DNA of 25,782 bases from NCBI GenBank assembly GCA_014885115.2, contig WKLE02000835.1, positions 22,465-48,246 on the forward strand, read 5' to 3'. The DNA comes from Asterionellopsis glacialis. Taxonomy: Eukaryota; Bacillariophyta; Plagiogrammaphyceae; Rhaphoneidales; Asterionellopsidaceae. This document shows positions 8,707-19,198 of the stretch, piece after piece (the first letter of the stretch is position 1; each line of letters starts with the position of its first letter). The notes under the pieces are model-generated. The model did not search any database. It was not told the DNA's origin and worked only from the letters and a program-made list of their open reading frames with translations. Both the position numbers and the translations under genes were made by a program.

Positions 8707-9257
8707 GGTGAAGAGCTCAAGAACAAAGTGCTAAGCAAAGCAGCACTTGTTGTTTGATTGATATCCACCCTTGCCGCCTTGGTCTTGACTGTTGCTATTA
8801 ATTATACAGTGAGACAGTTTTGAGTTTTGAAGACTCGAGCAGAGTTTCTAGGCAGGGACCCCTGTCTCTACGGTAGAGAGGTCTCTATGATCTGCTTTGG
8901 ACTGCACCGTGCAAACCTTCGTTGGAGCTCACAGACAGAGCAAGGAAGCTCAAAGCGCGGGCGCGCCATCAAAATAAAAATTTGCGCAAAAACAACCGCG
9001 CATGGGCTTTTCTCAGGTTCTGAGCCATAAGGCAAACTCGCCACCAATCTTTTTTTGTTTTTTCCGCCAATAATCGAGAAAAAGGGCTGCTCACATAGCT
9101 TTCCGAAAGTCCTTGTTCACATTGCTACTCTACCAAAGAACAATCAAAACCTCTGTGCTAGAGCATACAAAAAGAAATTGAAAGTCACAAGGCAAACGAA
9201 ATTAAACCAGAAGTATACCAACCTTTAGAATCTATTGCGAATAAATTACAAGACATT
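8707..9257. promoter_or_regulatory. Divergent promoter region shared by NUP160-type and L1-domain genes
   Basis: This 551 bp region separates two start codons firing in opposite directions, so it must hold both promoters. Visible elements: inverted repeats at 8853-8864 and 8865-8885; a CpG-rich block with the palindromes GGCGCGCC (8960-8967) and TTTGCGCAAA (8981-8990); and two CCAAT pentamers (9044-9048 and 9067-9071). The second is embedded in TTTCCGCCAA, which is close to but not identical with an E2F-type site. No ORF here is supported. Confidence 0.5.
8853..8885. repeat. Two abutting small hairpins, second followed by AGGTCTC
   Basis: CAGGG-AC-CCCTG (8853-8864) is directly followed by TCTCTAC-G-GTAGAGA (8865-8879). 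Both are perfect inverted repeats, with 5-bp and 7-bp arms. The second runs into GGTCTC, so the 13-base word GTAGAGAGGTCTC (8873-8885) is identical to the copy at 1358-1370. Confidence 0.6.
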
Positions 9258-10669
9258 ATGCCTGATCAAACTTCTGTGGTTTCCACAGCAAAAGTAGATA
9301 CCGTGTTGGTCCAAAAAGCCATGGGAGCCTTACTCAAGCATCACGAGAAAACTTCAGAGGACTCGAACCAGTTGCTCGGTTCTGATCTTACCGTTCAAGT
9401 TCAAATTGGACTTGCCAAAGTTCCTCAACGTCCTTCGCCTAAGCCTATTCGAATCGATATTCCTCATCCCTTGTACAAAAAAGACGAAGGAGAAGTACCT
9501 GAAGTTTGCTTAATTGTCAAGGAAGAATCAAAACCATGGTGCCAGGAAATGATTTCCAAGTTTCCCGACCAAATGGGATGTGTCAAGAAAGTACTTGGAC
9601 TGCAGTCTCTTCGAAAAAAGCATGCTAGGTACGATCAACGCCGGGAGCTAATGAACAAATATGAAATTTTCATGGCCGATGATCGGATTCTTCCCATGCT
9701 GGCAAAGTGTCTCGGAAAGAACTTTTTTGAAACGAAAAAACAACCTATCCCTGTCCGACTCACACGGAAAGAGGCTTTGCCATTCACCATTCTTAATTGT
9801 CTGAATGCCACTTATATGTTCATGTCGGCTGGTACTTGTCTTACCCTAAGGTACGTTAATCCGAGAATAGGTTTTCTCTCTTTTCTTTCTTCCAAAGGAA
9901 TACTCGATGCTCACTCTCTTTTTCTTCTTCATCCCTCAGGGCCGGAAACACAGGAATGCCCTTGTCTGAATTAATTGATAATGTGAACGCCATTGTGAAG
10001 AATGCCGTTGAAAAGGTCCCACGTAAATGGGCCAATGTGAGAAGTATTTCTATTAAAACTACCGATAGCATGTCTTTGCCGGTTTACAATAAAACCCCCG
10101 AAGAGTTGGCAACCATTCAAGAAATGGCTGGTATTACCAGTGAAAACAAGGCCAAAAAGGAAAAACAGGAAGCAGAAGAAGCTGCACAAAAAGAAAAAGA
10201 GGAGGAAGAAGTGGCAAATAAAAAACGAAAGCAACAAATGGCTAAAAGTCCATTGGTTCGCGCCCTTAAAAAGCAAAAGGCGGAAGAAAAAGAGCCCGTC
10301 AAAGAAAAAGAACCGAAAAGTGCAAAGAAAAAGAAGTCGAAGAGTGAGGAGACCCCGAAGGCAGCAAAAAAGGTTGCCGAAAAAGAAACTGAGCCAGTGA
10401 AAGAAAAAGCTCCAAAATCCGAATCAAAAAGTGCCAAAAAGGTAAAAAAGGGAGAACCTACAGAGGTGGGAACTAAATCGTTTATTAAATCGAAAAAGTT
10501 CTCTGGAGCAAAGGATGGTTATGTCTTTCGCAACGGAGACAAGGGTGTTGGATATTACATTGATGTAAAGCCTGTCCCCGACAAGGCAGCAATGGCAGCA
10601 CTTGCTAAAATGGTACCATCACAGGGTCGCAGAAAGTCTTCAGGAGGTAAACGCAGAGGCAGAAGATAA
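9258..10669 (+). CDS. Ribosomal L1-domain nucleolar protein, RSL1D1/Cic1 type (440 aa, one intron)
   Basis: Likely nucleolar ribosome-biogenesis factor. Exons are 9258-9850 and 9940-10669; the 89 bp intron has donor GTACGT and acceptor ctCAG. Splicing joins ...TLR to AGNTGMPL and keeps the frame. The L1 fold spans about residues 20-245. Recognisable pieces are the PHPLYK...EVCLIVKEE segment, the DDRILPMLAKCLGKNF region, IPVRLTRK, and after the intron AGNTGMPLSELIDNV and VPRKWANVRSISIKTTDSMSLP. The same order is found in human RSL1D1. A long lysine/glutamate-rich, low-complexity tail follows (about 255-375), then a separate module FSGAKDGYVF...GVGYY at 385-404 and a basic end (GGKRRGRR). A lysine-rich tail is normal for the family; the terminal module is less expected. 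ATG at 9258 is the first in frame. Confidence 0.9.
9851..9939 (+). other. Intron of the L1-domain gene
   Basis: GTACGTTAAT at the 5' end, then a pyrimidine-rich stretch and CATCCCTCAG at the 3' end; 89 bp. Removing it joins two frames that together restore a continuous ribosomal L1 domain, which makes the boundaries secure. Reading through instead gives a non-homologous tail and a stop at 9974. Confidence 0.9.
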
Positions 10670-11419
10670 TCGTTGGGGGTAATTTCAAAAACTATGGGAA
10701 TTCACTATAGTTAATTTCATTTTTCTAGAAGCTGTCAAATTAACGAAATGAAAATATCATAGCTAGAGAGTGCGGTACTGTAAACTGAGATGGTCTTGTT
10801 CCCGGAAGGCTATTTGCTTGGGGAGAGAAAATCTTTGCAACCCATTTTTTTTTCCCACCCCCGATATATCTATGTTTTGTCGTGCGTTTCCTTTCAAAAC
10901 TTTTACCGAGCATGCCCGACTCCATTATCCACTGATATGTTTTTCCCACGTAGAAAAGACGACTTTCGAATTATATTTTTGTCTAATATACTTAAATTTC
11001 AATATACTCTAATCATAAGTCTCCAAGTATTTCATTCCTACAGTACTGTACCTGGTCATCGCTATCAACAATATATTCCCGTATTTGTACGGGAACCACT
11101 TCTATGGTAGCGACCGGTGCGTTGGACCTTCGTATCCACAACATCCCTGCAAGAAGCACGGCATTGAAAAAACAAATTGAAATTACCAGTAGGTCCTCCA
11201 CAGTGCTGTAAAAAGTAAACGAAGAGACACCGATACACCCAAGAAGACCAAAATCATCAATAAAGACTATCTGCAGCAGAGATCCTAGTCCGGTATTCTA
11301 ACTAACAATATATAAAGGTTGCAAGAGAAAGATAGACTAAAGCTGAAGAAAAAGATTTTATTGTTTGTAGAGGCACAATAGCGGTTCAAAGATAAAGTTT
11401 CAAGTTTCGGACAACAACA
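10670..11419. other. Intergenic region upstream of EXO70
   Basis: About 750 bp lies between the L1-domain stop and the EXO70 start. Several overlapping short frames are open on both strands between 10740 and 11110, but none has family-like sequence. The word CTAGAGAG near 10763 resembles half of the inverted repeats elsewhere in the window. The right part overlaps a doubtful - strand frame (11013-11297), listed separately. The EXO70 promoter must lie here; no distinct TATA box is assigned. Confidence 0.4.
11013..11297 (-). CDS. Doubtful small membrane-protein frame or exon
   Basis: The - strand is open from just inside the stop at 11298-11300 to a stop at 11013, about 94 codons. There is no ATG before the internal one in GMLWIRRSN, which would leave only 43 residues. 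The middle, VEDLLVISICFFNAVLLAG, looks like a transmembrane helix and is followed by RR, a plausible topology signal. Two strong acceptor-like sequences lie inside on the - strand (tttttacag before CACTGTGG and gcttcttgcag before GGATG). The frame could therefore be one or more terminal exons of a small gene whose start overlaps the EXO70 promoter. No family is recognised, and it may be chance. Confidence 0.2.
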   Translation of the reverse strand, partial: NTGLGSLLQIVFIDDFGLLGCIGVSSFTFYSTVEDLLVISICFFNAVLLAGMLWIRRSNAPVATIEVVPVQIREYIVDSDDQVQYCRNEILGDL

Positions 11420-14272
11420 ATGTCAACAACTCTCATGTCGAGCTCCAATGCTCAATCGCGTTATGTGTCCGAGTCTCAGCGTCGAATTGATGCCCTCTCA
11501 GTGGCTCTCTCCAGGATGCAAACTACTACACTTGAATCCAAGCGTTGCTGTGAACAGCTAACAAAGCGTGCTCGTCAGTTGGATTCTTTGACAAGTCCTG
11601 CGTCTGATGCCTCTGCACTCTTATCCAAAGCCGGCCAAAACATAACTACAACGATCGCACTCATGAAAGATGCCAGGGAAAAGTTTGATACCATGGCGGA
11701 CTGCGAACCATCTATTAAACAGCTTTACAAAGGTGTACAGATTCTGAAGGAAAATTTACATGAAGATAGAAAGAAACAACACTTGAAGCAAGCCAGAGCA
11801 TATATAAATTTGAAGGAAGCCCTGTTAGAACACGGAAATGAACTTCTTGCCGAAACTGATGTATACGCTGCTGCTGATTCAATGGAAATCCTCCGGGACG
11901 CTTTCAACTACTTCTTAGAACGCAGATCTTGGAAGTCAGCCCTCTCAGCCTTGGGCGGTCTGGAGCGGGTTCATAAAATGGGAGTAGAAGCCATGTGTGA
12001 TCTTGTTTCTCACCACTTGGAACATGCTGGCATTGCTGTCAAACCGAAAAGGACTCAAGTTGACTTGACCACAGAATCTGCCAATGACGTAAGTAATTCA
12101 TTTCAATCGTTTTCCAAGATCAAGTGAGTGGGAATTGTTTCATTAATTTTACTTTTTGCAATGCTTTTATTGATTTTTTGCAGTCAAGAGCAAGGTTGGC
12201 AGCAGCACTTCAAAATCGTGATTTGATGAAGTCCATTGGAGAATATGAAGAAATTCAACCGGTAGAAGCAAGGGCTGTTCGTGAAATGAGATCTGTTTTT
12301 GAATGTTTGGGAGGAGATGGATTTCAACTAGGAAAGCCTCGTCATCGGGAAATCAAAGCTAATTTAGAAGCCTTGGCTGTACCTGCAAATAAAGTTGTTC
12401 GAACTGCCAAAGTTGGTTCGGGAACTTACTTTAATCTCGTCAAGGTACGTTCACTCTTGCGTGTTCTGGGTTTTCAAATTATAGTATTCGCCTAAGAATG
12501 AACCGGCGATGCTTGTTTGTCTATGTAGGGGCCTATTAAAACAGGTTATCCCCACCTTGATTCGTATGGAGAAACTCGCCGTACCGTCGCGCATGGTTCT
12601 ATTGATGGATACTACCGCGCAGTCAGAACTGACAGGAAAAAGAAGCATGCAAAGAAGGAAAAGAATATTGCAAAAATGGCTGTTGGAGGTGACGATAGTA
12701 ACGACGCAGATGCAGCTGCCAGAGATGCTGTCCGATGTCTTGAGCATGCTATGGTGGTTGTTGCGGGAGAAAAGGTGCGTTCAACTTGATTTGTGTATTA
12801 ATGAGTTACTTTCGCATTCGCTGACAGAATTTGGTCGTTTTACGCTGTTTAGTCTATTCACCGAACTGTGGTAGGACCTTCTTTGGTTCAACAACACGAT
12901 GAAGCAGAAGGCGAAGTAGAAATATCGCCTTTGTACAAAAAGGCATGTGTTACTGTGTACTCGTTCATTGCTGGTTCGGTTGTCGATCGTGCCTTGGATA
13001 TCGTTGAAACTGTTTTTCTAAAGGAATGTGGCATTGGACAAAGCTCAGGTGCAGCAAAAGAAGATTCAACTACTCCTCCATTGTCAGTAAGGTCTGCGGC
13101 TTCTGGGGCAGCCGGTGGCTTGCGTATGCTGGATGGTGTCCGTATGCTGGGCCCTTCCTTGGCGAAACTGTGCGATATTCAAGTTGACGGAAAGAAATCT
13201 GGAGGTGGATCAGAAAATATGGCTGTTGCGTCTACGTTGTGCATTGCTATTCATCGGACAACAGTTAAGAACTGTGCACGAACCCTCGAGAATTTGGGTA
13301 AAGCAATTCAGGAAGACGCGCATCCGGGGGCCACAGATGCTCGAATTTCGTCAGTAACATCGGATGTAGTGCGGGCAATTCGCCTCATTTCTCCGTACAT
13401 TAGTGCTTATAAAAGTGTCACAAAGCGAAGGTAAGTTAGGCGCTAGAGAGCTAGTAACTGTCGATGAATTGATGCATAGCTAATCTTTCAAACTCTTGAA
13501 ATTTGACCATCGTTTTAGGGCTCTTCCGTGGGATCCAAAAATTGGCGACGATGCAGGTGAATTAGATTCTTATATCCGGTTCTTGATGACAAGGCTACTA
13601 GGAAACTTGCAACAAAAGTCGTTGAACTACAGCAAACACAACGAGGAGCATTTTGTGGTAAGTATCACGTTGTCTTCGTTGTGATCTAACCATCGTGGAA
13701 CTCTTGGGCTCATCTTTCTCTTGTTTGTTTTTAATTTTCATTGAAAGGCTAAGGGCTTTATTTTCATGGTCAACAATACTAGTTATCTCTTGAAACAATT
13801 GGGTCCATTGCCTGAAACTCATCATAATAGGGATAACGACGAAGCCGAGAACTATCGGATCGATAGTGCCTGGTTTTCGGACAAAACTGAAAAAATCCTA
13901 GAGAATGAAAAGGAAAAATATTTTTCGTTGTGGGAAGAACTGAACAAGTACTTATCATCTGTTGATAACAACGCCCTTGAATACCAAAAGGACAATGTTC
14001 TCTCACTCGATAGTGGTAGGGTGATCAAATCGCGTTTCAGCGGGTTCAATGAAAGCTTCGAGAAAATGTACGAATTTCATAAAAAACTGTCTGTTACAGA
14101 CGAGCAACTTCGGGCAAAATTGATTGCTGGTGTGAAACATGTGTTTTTGCCAAAGTATCAAACGTTTTACGGAAAGTTCTCCAAGGTTCAGTTCTCCAAA
14201 AAAAATATGGAGCAGTATCTCAAGTATAAGCCAGAAAAAATTGATTCAATGTTGAATGCTCTCTATGTTTGA
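11420..14272 (+). CDS. EXO70: EXO70 exocyst subunit (805 aa, six exons)
   Basis: Subunit of the exocyst tethering complex that docks secretory vesicles at the plasma membrane. Exons are 11420-12088, 12184-12444, 12529-12774, 12853-13430, 13519-13657 and 13748-14272. All junctions obey GT-AG and together restore one frame (669+261+246+578+139+525 nt). The N-terminal ~220 residues are helical, as in the Exo70 coiled-coil region. The C-terminal half matches the Exo70 domain: SYIRFLMTRLLGNL, FIFMVNNTSYLLKQLG (the family's 'FLMNN..Y' segment), a helix beginning WFSDKTEKILENEKEKYFSLW, and the typical end YLKYKPEKIDSMLNALYV. The latter corresponds to the membrane-binding C-terminal helices. It is somewhat longer than typical Exo70 (about 620-700); the extra length includes a lysine/alanine/aspartate-rich insert around residues 345-380. 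Start ATG 11420 has context acaacaATGtc. Confidence 0.87.
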
Positions 14273-14792
14273 GTGCCGTAATAGCACTGAGTTTGAACCA
14301 GTTGTATTTTGTTGTTCTGGCATAAACAATCGTTGTGGAATAAATTTAGAGAACGAAACTCTCTCAATTATAAAAAATGAATTTATTTTGCTGTTTGGTT
14401 CGAAATAGGTTTGGTGCAGCAAGATCTCTTTGTTCTGCTGTTTTCAATTTTAAAACGCCTTAAGGCATTAAAATATCTCGAGGAAACACGTCAGGGTCCC
14501 TTTCTTTCTCATTACCTTCTATTTCCATGTTAGATATGTTCAATGTTGTGACTTTAAAAACCAAAGATTTGATTTGGTAGTTTCTAGCTTTCGCCATGGA
14601 GTTTGTTCCAGCCTAAAAACCGGACAGAACCAGAGTACTCTGAACTCTGTCACGGTCCGTGCGCGCCGGAACCACCGCGGGAATTAATTTTGGAGAGCAT
14701 ATCTACATCCGACAAGACATCATCAGAAAGCAAGGATCCATCTATCTCTAAATTCCGGGATCAGCCCCGTGACACGCAGCTACAACCGAAAC
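14273..14792. other. Intergenic region between EXO70 and HECT genes
   Basis: No gene is supported. AATAAA at 14339-14344, 67 bp past the EXO70 stop, is a plausible poly(A) signal and also the start of an inverted repeat (AATAAATT 14339-14346 with AATTTATT 14380-14387). The perfect palindrome GCCTTAAGGC sits at 14457-14466. A six-codon frame, ATG at 14596 to TAA at 14616, precedes the HECT start and would act as an upstream ORF if transcription begins before it. Confidence 0.45.
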
Positions 14793-17700
14793 ATGTTTGC
14801 TGAGGAACTGAAGGGTAACACGTCAAAAAAGCGACAAGAGGAGGCTAGACAACGGCGCCGAAAGCTAAAACAGCAGCAGCAGAAAAGTGCAGCTCGGGCC
14901 ACACAAACGTCCACTTCGGCAGCATCTCAAAAAGACGACAACGAGAAAACGACTGAGTCTGGAAAAGATGTTTCACTAGCGCAAACAGTTTCTACAATAG
15001 TGCCACCAAAGCCTGCTTCCTCGGCAGTTGCCAATGCTTTAGAGCAGCGGCAGCTTCGTCAGGAAGCCCAACTTCGTCAACGCTCAGCAACAAAAATTCA
15101 ATCTCTTTTCCGAGCATTCAAATCAAACCATGCTCTTGTCCAGAGAGAGCGTGAGATTCTGAAGCAGCGATTGACGGACTTGTCGACTTTGCGGTCACTT
15201 CTAGCAAAGGCAGGAAAGACTCCTGTTTATGTCCCCCCTCCTGCGACAGCTACCTCTATGATCCGGCAAATATTGTTTTTGACTCGTATAATTCCCTTTG
15301 AACGGACTGATAATGTTGAAGAGGTTTTAGTGCGTTCATCCCTTGAGATAGAGTCCCTGAATAAAATGATAGAATATGTCATCATGCCAGGAATTAGATC
15401 CAAGGATGGAGAACTAGATCCTATCATTCCATGGTTCGAAAGCCCAGAGGGAAGAATTCGATTTCTTCGGCTCCTAAGACTATGCCTAGGTATAGCGACT
15501 ACACGTTCGATCGACCCTGAAAACTTGATGGCCATCGATATATTTTTGCGTAGCATGTTAGGCGTTACATCACCAGACAATAAATTTCGTGCAAGAGAAG
15601 CGATTATAAGGATTGCTCGTGCGATGTTGCTTCCAATCTACCCCTCATTAGCTGAAGCAACCAAATCCGTGACGTCTACTTCGAAAGTTAGTTCTACGAA
15701 ACGAAATGCTTTACATGGTCCTTCGCTAGATCTCATTCAGTTACTTCGTAGGCATCTTCTTTTTAATACTGGATCAGGGCCAATTCCGGCAAACGCTGAG
15801 AGTATGCGACAATCTTGCATTCCAACAAAAGAGCGAACCCATGCTGATTTAATCTTTAATTTGGCTGTGGATGCAGTTCTTGCAGCACCTGCCGGGTCAG
15901 AAGCACGGCGGTTGCAGAGCCGATTAGTGGCTGAGATTCTAACAATCCCTTTGCTCTCCTGGAAACTATCAGCAAAATCGATTTCGAAGCTTCTCGCATC
16001 TCCTTCTGTAACTGGAGGATCTCGTAGATCGTTGTCATCGCGGCGCTCAGAACTTCTCGTAGTCTTTACGTCTGCTTTTGTAGAACAGCATTCAGCAACT
16101 CTTTCTGCGGGTAAGATTGTCTCTCTTTTGCCCAAACTTGATGTCCCGCTAGCAATCTGCCCTGCCCCACCTGTGCAATGTCTCTTGGCCAACTTGATTC
16201 AGATTGGACGAATTTGTCCCTCAATTAATGGGTCTAATTCGAATAAAATTGACTACCAAGGTAAATACAAATTAGAATCCAGTTTTGCATCAAATTCTCA
16301 CCTTTGATTCTCTAACATTTACCAATCGCTTCCTTCCTTTGTCCAGCTGGCGCTTTTTATTTCAACTTTATAGCTACTTTAATTGATGCTATTCCACTTG
16401 GAACATTTTTGTCTCGAGAATCTGCCGTTGAATGGGTGTCAGATGGGTCATCGCATACACCAGTTGTTCTATCACCTGTAATTATTCAACAGTGCAAACT
16501 TTTACTTGTTGACTCATTTGTTAGAGACTTATTCTCTTGTGCTGTTGACAAATCGTCTTTGGACACTGATCGTATTTTACGAGAGAAAAATGATAAAGAT
16601 TTGAAGCACGAAAAGAACTTAGCAGAAGTCGGCGGATCGTCAGCAGCCAGCCTAGCAGCAAAAGAAGCAAGAATCAATCGAACTAAAGGTTTTTGGCAAT
16701 CAAGCAAGTGGGCACGCAAGTTATCTGAAGGGGTAGTAAGTTCTTTAGTTGTGTCTCTAAGACTACATGCAGCGATTTCCGACCATTTGGTTTCTTTTTA
16801 ACAATTTTCGATGTTTGATTGGTTGTAGAATAAAATTCTTTCATCAGAAAACAGCAGCGACACTCGGAAGCCAGGTTCAAAAGTAAAGGGAACGGATGCA
16901 CTTGTCAACACATCGACTGTGTCACGGAAACTTGCCCGCGGCAAGGCAAATGATAGCAGTGTGACGAGAGCCGTGCTTGCAAGCAATGAGTCAGACAAAA
17001 CGAGTCCGGAGTCAGAGGAACGCCCTGCATTTAGTCCAGTTTTTCTATTTGCTCTGTGTCGAGCTTATGGAATGATTCTTGCTAGATGGGGAGGTGGCGG
17101 AAAAGGTGACATTGTAAAGCGAGTCACCGGAGAAACTCGCCAAGGGGGCATGGAAGAAAAGAAAGAAAACGCAACAGCAACCGCGGATCCGTGCACGTTA
17201 TCCCTTCTTAATGTTATCTCTTTCTCTTCAGACATTGTGCAGGCTCTATGGTCTATCATCCAGTCAGATGCAAAGGTGGTCTCAAATATCTATTCCGTGA
17301 TAGAACCTGAAAAAAGGTAAGAAGCTTCTTAGACGCTTTGAAAAATTATTAGTCCATTGAGCTCACCCGTATGTTATCCATTTTTAGTAAACACCCAATC
17401 CGGTCGCTGAAGATTAGGCCACACTATAGTGACAGCGGTGTACAAAACCAGGTCGACAATGATATTGGTGCGACTGTTTTATATTTTTTTCTCTCAATTT
17501 TTGCGCACGTTCTGATCGTGACCGATGATTGCGAAATACACGACATGGACCGGCCTCTACCACTTCACCAGCTCCGTCGCTGTATCCAACTACTAAAAAG
17601 GTTGCTTTATCGTGCTTGCTGCCTAGACGATGTTTCTGCAGATGATGGTTTAGTGGAATCAAACTACTTTGGGCTGTCTTTGATATTTTCGTCATCCAGA

Positions 17701-19162
17701 ACTATGCGCGATCTATATGACCGTTCAAGTCGTCGACCGCTTGCTGTTCCAAAGTTGTTTGTCATCGATGATTTGCTGGAAAAAGATTTACGCAAATGCA
17801 AAAATCACGATGACTACGTTGCCTTACTATCCGCTCCTGTTCTTCGGGTGTGTCCTTTCTTGGTGTCTTTCAAGCGCCGTCTTCGAGTTTTTGAACGTAT
17901 TGTAACAACAAGTAGAGTCGAAATCCAAGGATCGAATGAAGGGTACAACTTAAAACCTGGAATACCGGTTCGAATCACCCGGGGACGAGTGCTCGAAGAC
18001 GGGCTTCTTACTTTGAATAAATTGGGGAAAGATCTCCGTAGACGAATCAGTGTCCAGTACATCAATGAAGCTGGTGCGCAAGAAAGTGGTGTAGATGTAG
18101 GAGGTCTCTTCAAAGAATTCTGGGCCGATCTTTCAGCTATTGCATTTGATCCTAATTGGGCCTTATTTAAAGTGACCGAAGGTAAGAATGGAGAGGTTGA
18201 CATAAAAAGACACCACTGCCGTCTTTCTTCATCTCATGTTAATCTACTTTTCATTTTGTTTATGTTCATAATGTCTACCAGGAGCTGGGAACTGCCTATA
18301 CCCGAATCCCGCTTCGAGGGCTGCGCATGGCCTTGATCACATCATGCTCTTCGAATTTCTTGGACGTATTTTAGGCAAAGCTCTTTATGAGGGAATAACC
18401 ATTCATCCTCAATTTGCCCATTTCTTTCTCTCATTTCTCCGAGGCGATTACAATTTTCTCCACATGTTGTCTGATCTGAGCACCATCGACCCCCAGCTGT
18501 ATAATAATCTCATGTTTTTAAAAACTTACGATGGAGATGCTGAAGATTTGTGTTTGACATTCACTGTTGCTAATGACGATTTTGGTGGGAAGAAAGAGGT
18601 TTATCTCGTACCGAATGGCTCAGACGTTATGGTTACAAACTTGAACAAACAAAGATACATTGGTCTTGTCGCCAAACATCACGTCTGTGATCGCCTTCGA
18701 GAGCAATCTGAAGCTTTTACACGAGGTCTCTGGGAAGTGATCGACCGTTCATGGTTACGTTTATTCAATGAACCCGAGCTACAGGTATTGATCAGTGGTT
18801 CATCTGATGGAAAAATTGATATTGAGGATATGCGTTCCAACACTAGATATATTGGCGGCTACACAGGGCTTGACAGAACGGTCAATAGATTTTGGAATGT
18901 TGTCAAATCTCTAAGTAGCAAACAACAGGGCGATCTGCTGCGATTCGTTACGAGTTGCGAAAGGCCACCGCCTCTTGGTTTCGCCTCAATGAATCCGCCG
19001 TTTACCATCCAAAGGGTCGGCATTCTTCGGGACGGGGATAAACTTCCATCAGCGAGTACATGTTTCAACACTCTCAAACTTCCTACGTACAGCAGCGAAA
19101 AAGTGTTGAAGCAACGTCTTATTTATTCAATTGAATCGGGCGCTGGTTTTGAGATGACATGA
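14793..19162 (+). CDS. HECT-type E3 ubiquitin ligase, UBE3B/UBE3C/UPL7 class (1339 aa, five exons)
   Basis: Forms a thioester with ubiquitin taken from an E2 and passes it to substrate lysines. Exons are 14793-16260, 16347-16735, 16829-17316, 17388-18181 and 18282-19162, all GT-AG with introns of 86, 93, 71 and 100 bp. The first in-frame ATG (14793) gives MFAEELKG followed by a basic helix, and an IQ-like motif TKIQSLFRAFKSNHAL lies at about 99-115. An N-terminal MF start plus an early IQ motif is typical of UBE3B, UBE3C/Hul5 and plant UPL6/7. The HECT domain fills about 970-1339: INEAGAQESGVDVGGLFKEF, LYPNPAS, MLFEFLGRILGKALYEG, and the catalytic STCFNTLKLP with C1307, 32 residues from the end. 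The end (SIESGAGFEMT) is also canonical. The middle (about 490-790) is poorly conserved and contains low-complexity insertions. All features needed for activity are present. Confidence 0.95.
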
Positions 19163-19198
19163 TTATCTTATTAGTATCTAATATTGCACCTTCTAGTT
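19163..19198. other. Very short convergent gap
   Basis: Only 36 bp separate the HECT stop codon from the stop codon of the convergent thioredoxin-like gene. Unless both mRNAs are cleaved within it, their 3' ends overlap and are complementary. Confidence 0.8.

Noticed and set aside
9971..10437. Two - strand frames rich in F, L and S
   Set aside because: Antisense of the lysine-rich tail of the L1-domain protein.
11420..14272. EXO70 reading frame broken into several pieces, as in a pseudogene
   Set aside because: Every break coincides with a canonical GT-AG intron of 78-95 bp, and splicing restores one complete frame.
14393..14406. GGTTCGAAATAGG resembling a tRNA T-loop
   Set aside because: No matching acceptor stem, D-loop or anticodon arm around it.
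15737..16192. 151-codon - strand frame in the HECT gene
   Set aside because: Antisense shadow of HECT exon 1, without family features.
14793..19162. HECT gene fragmented by frameshifts
   Set aside because: The breaks are four GT-AG introns; the catalytic domain is intact after splicing.
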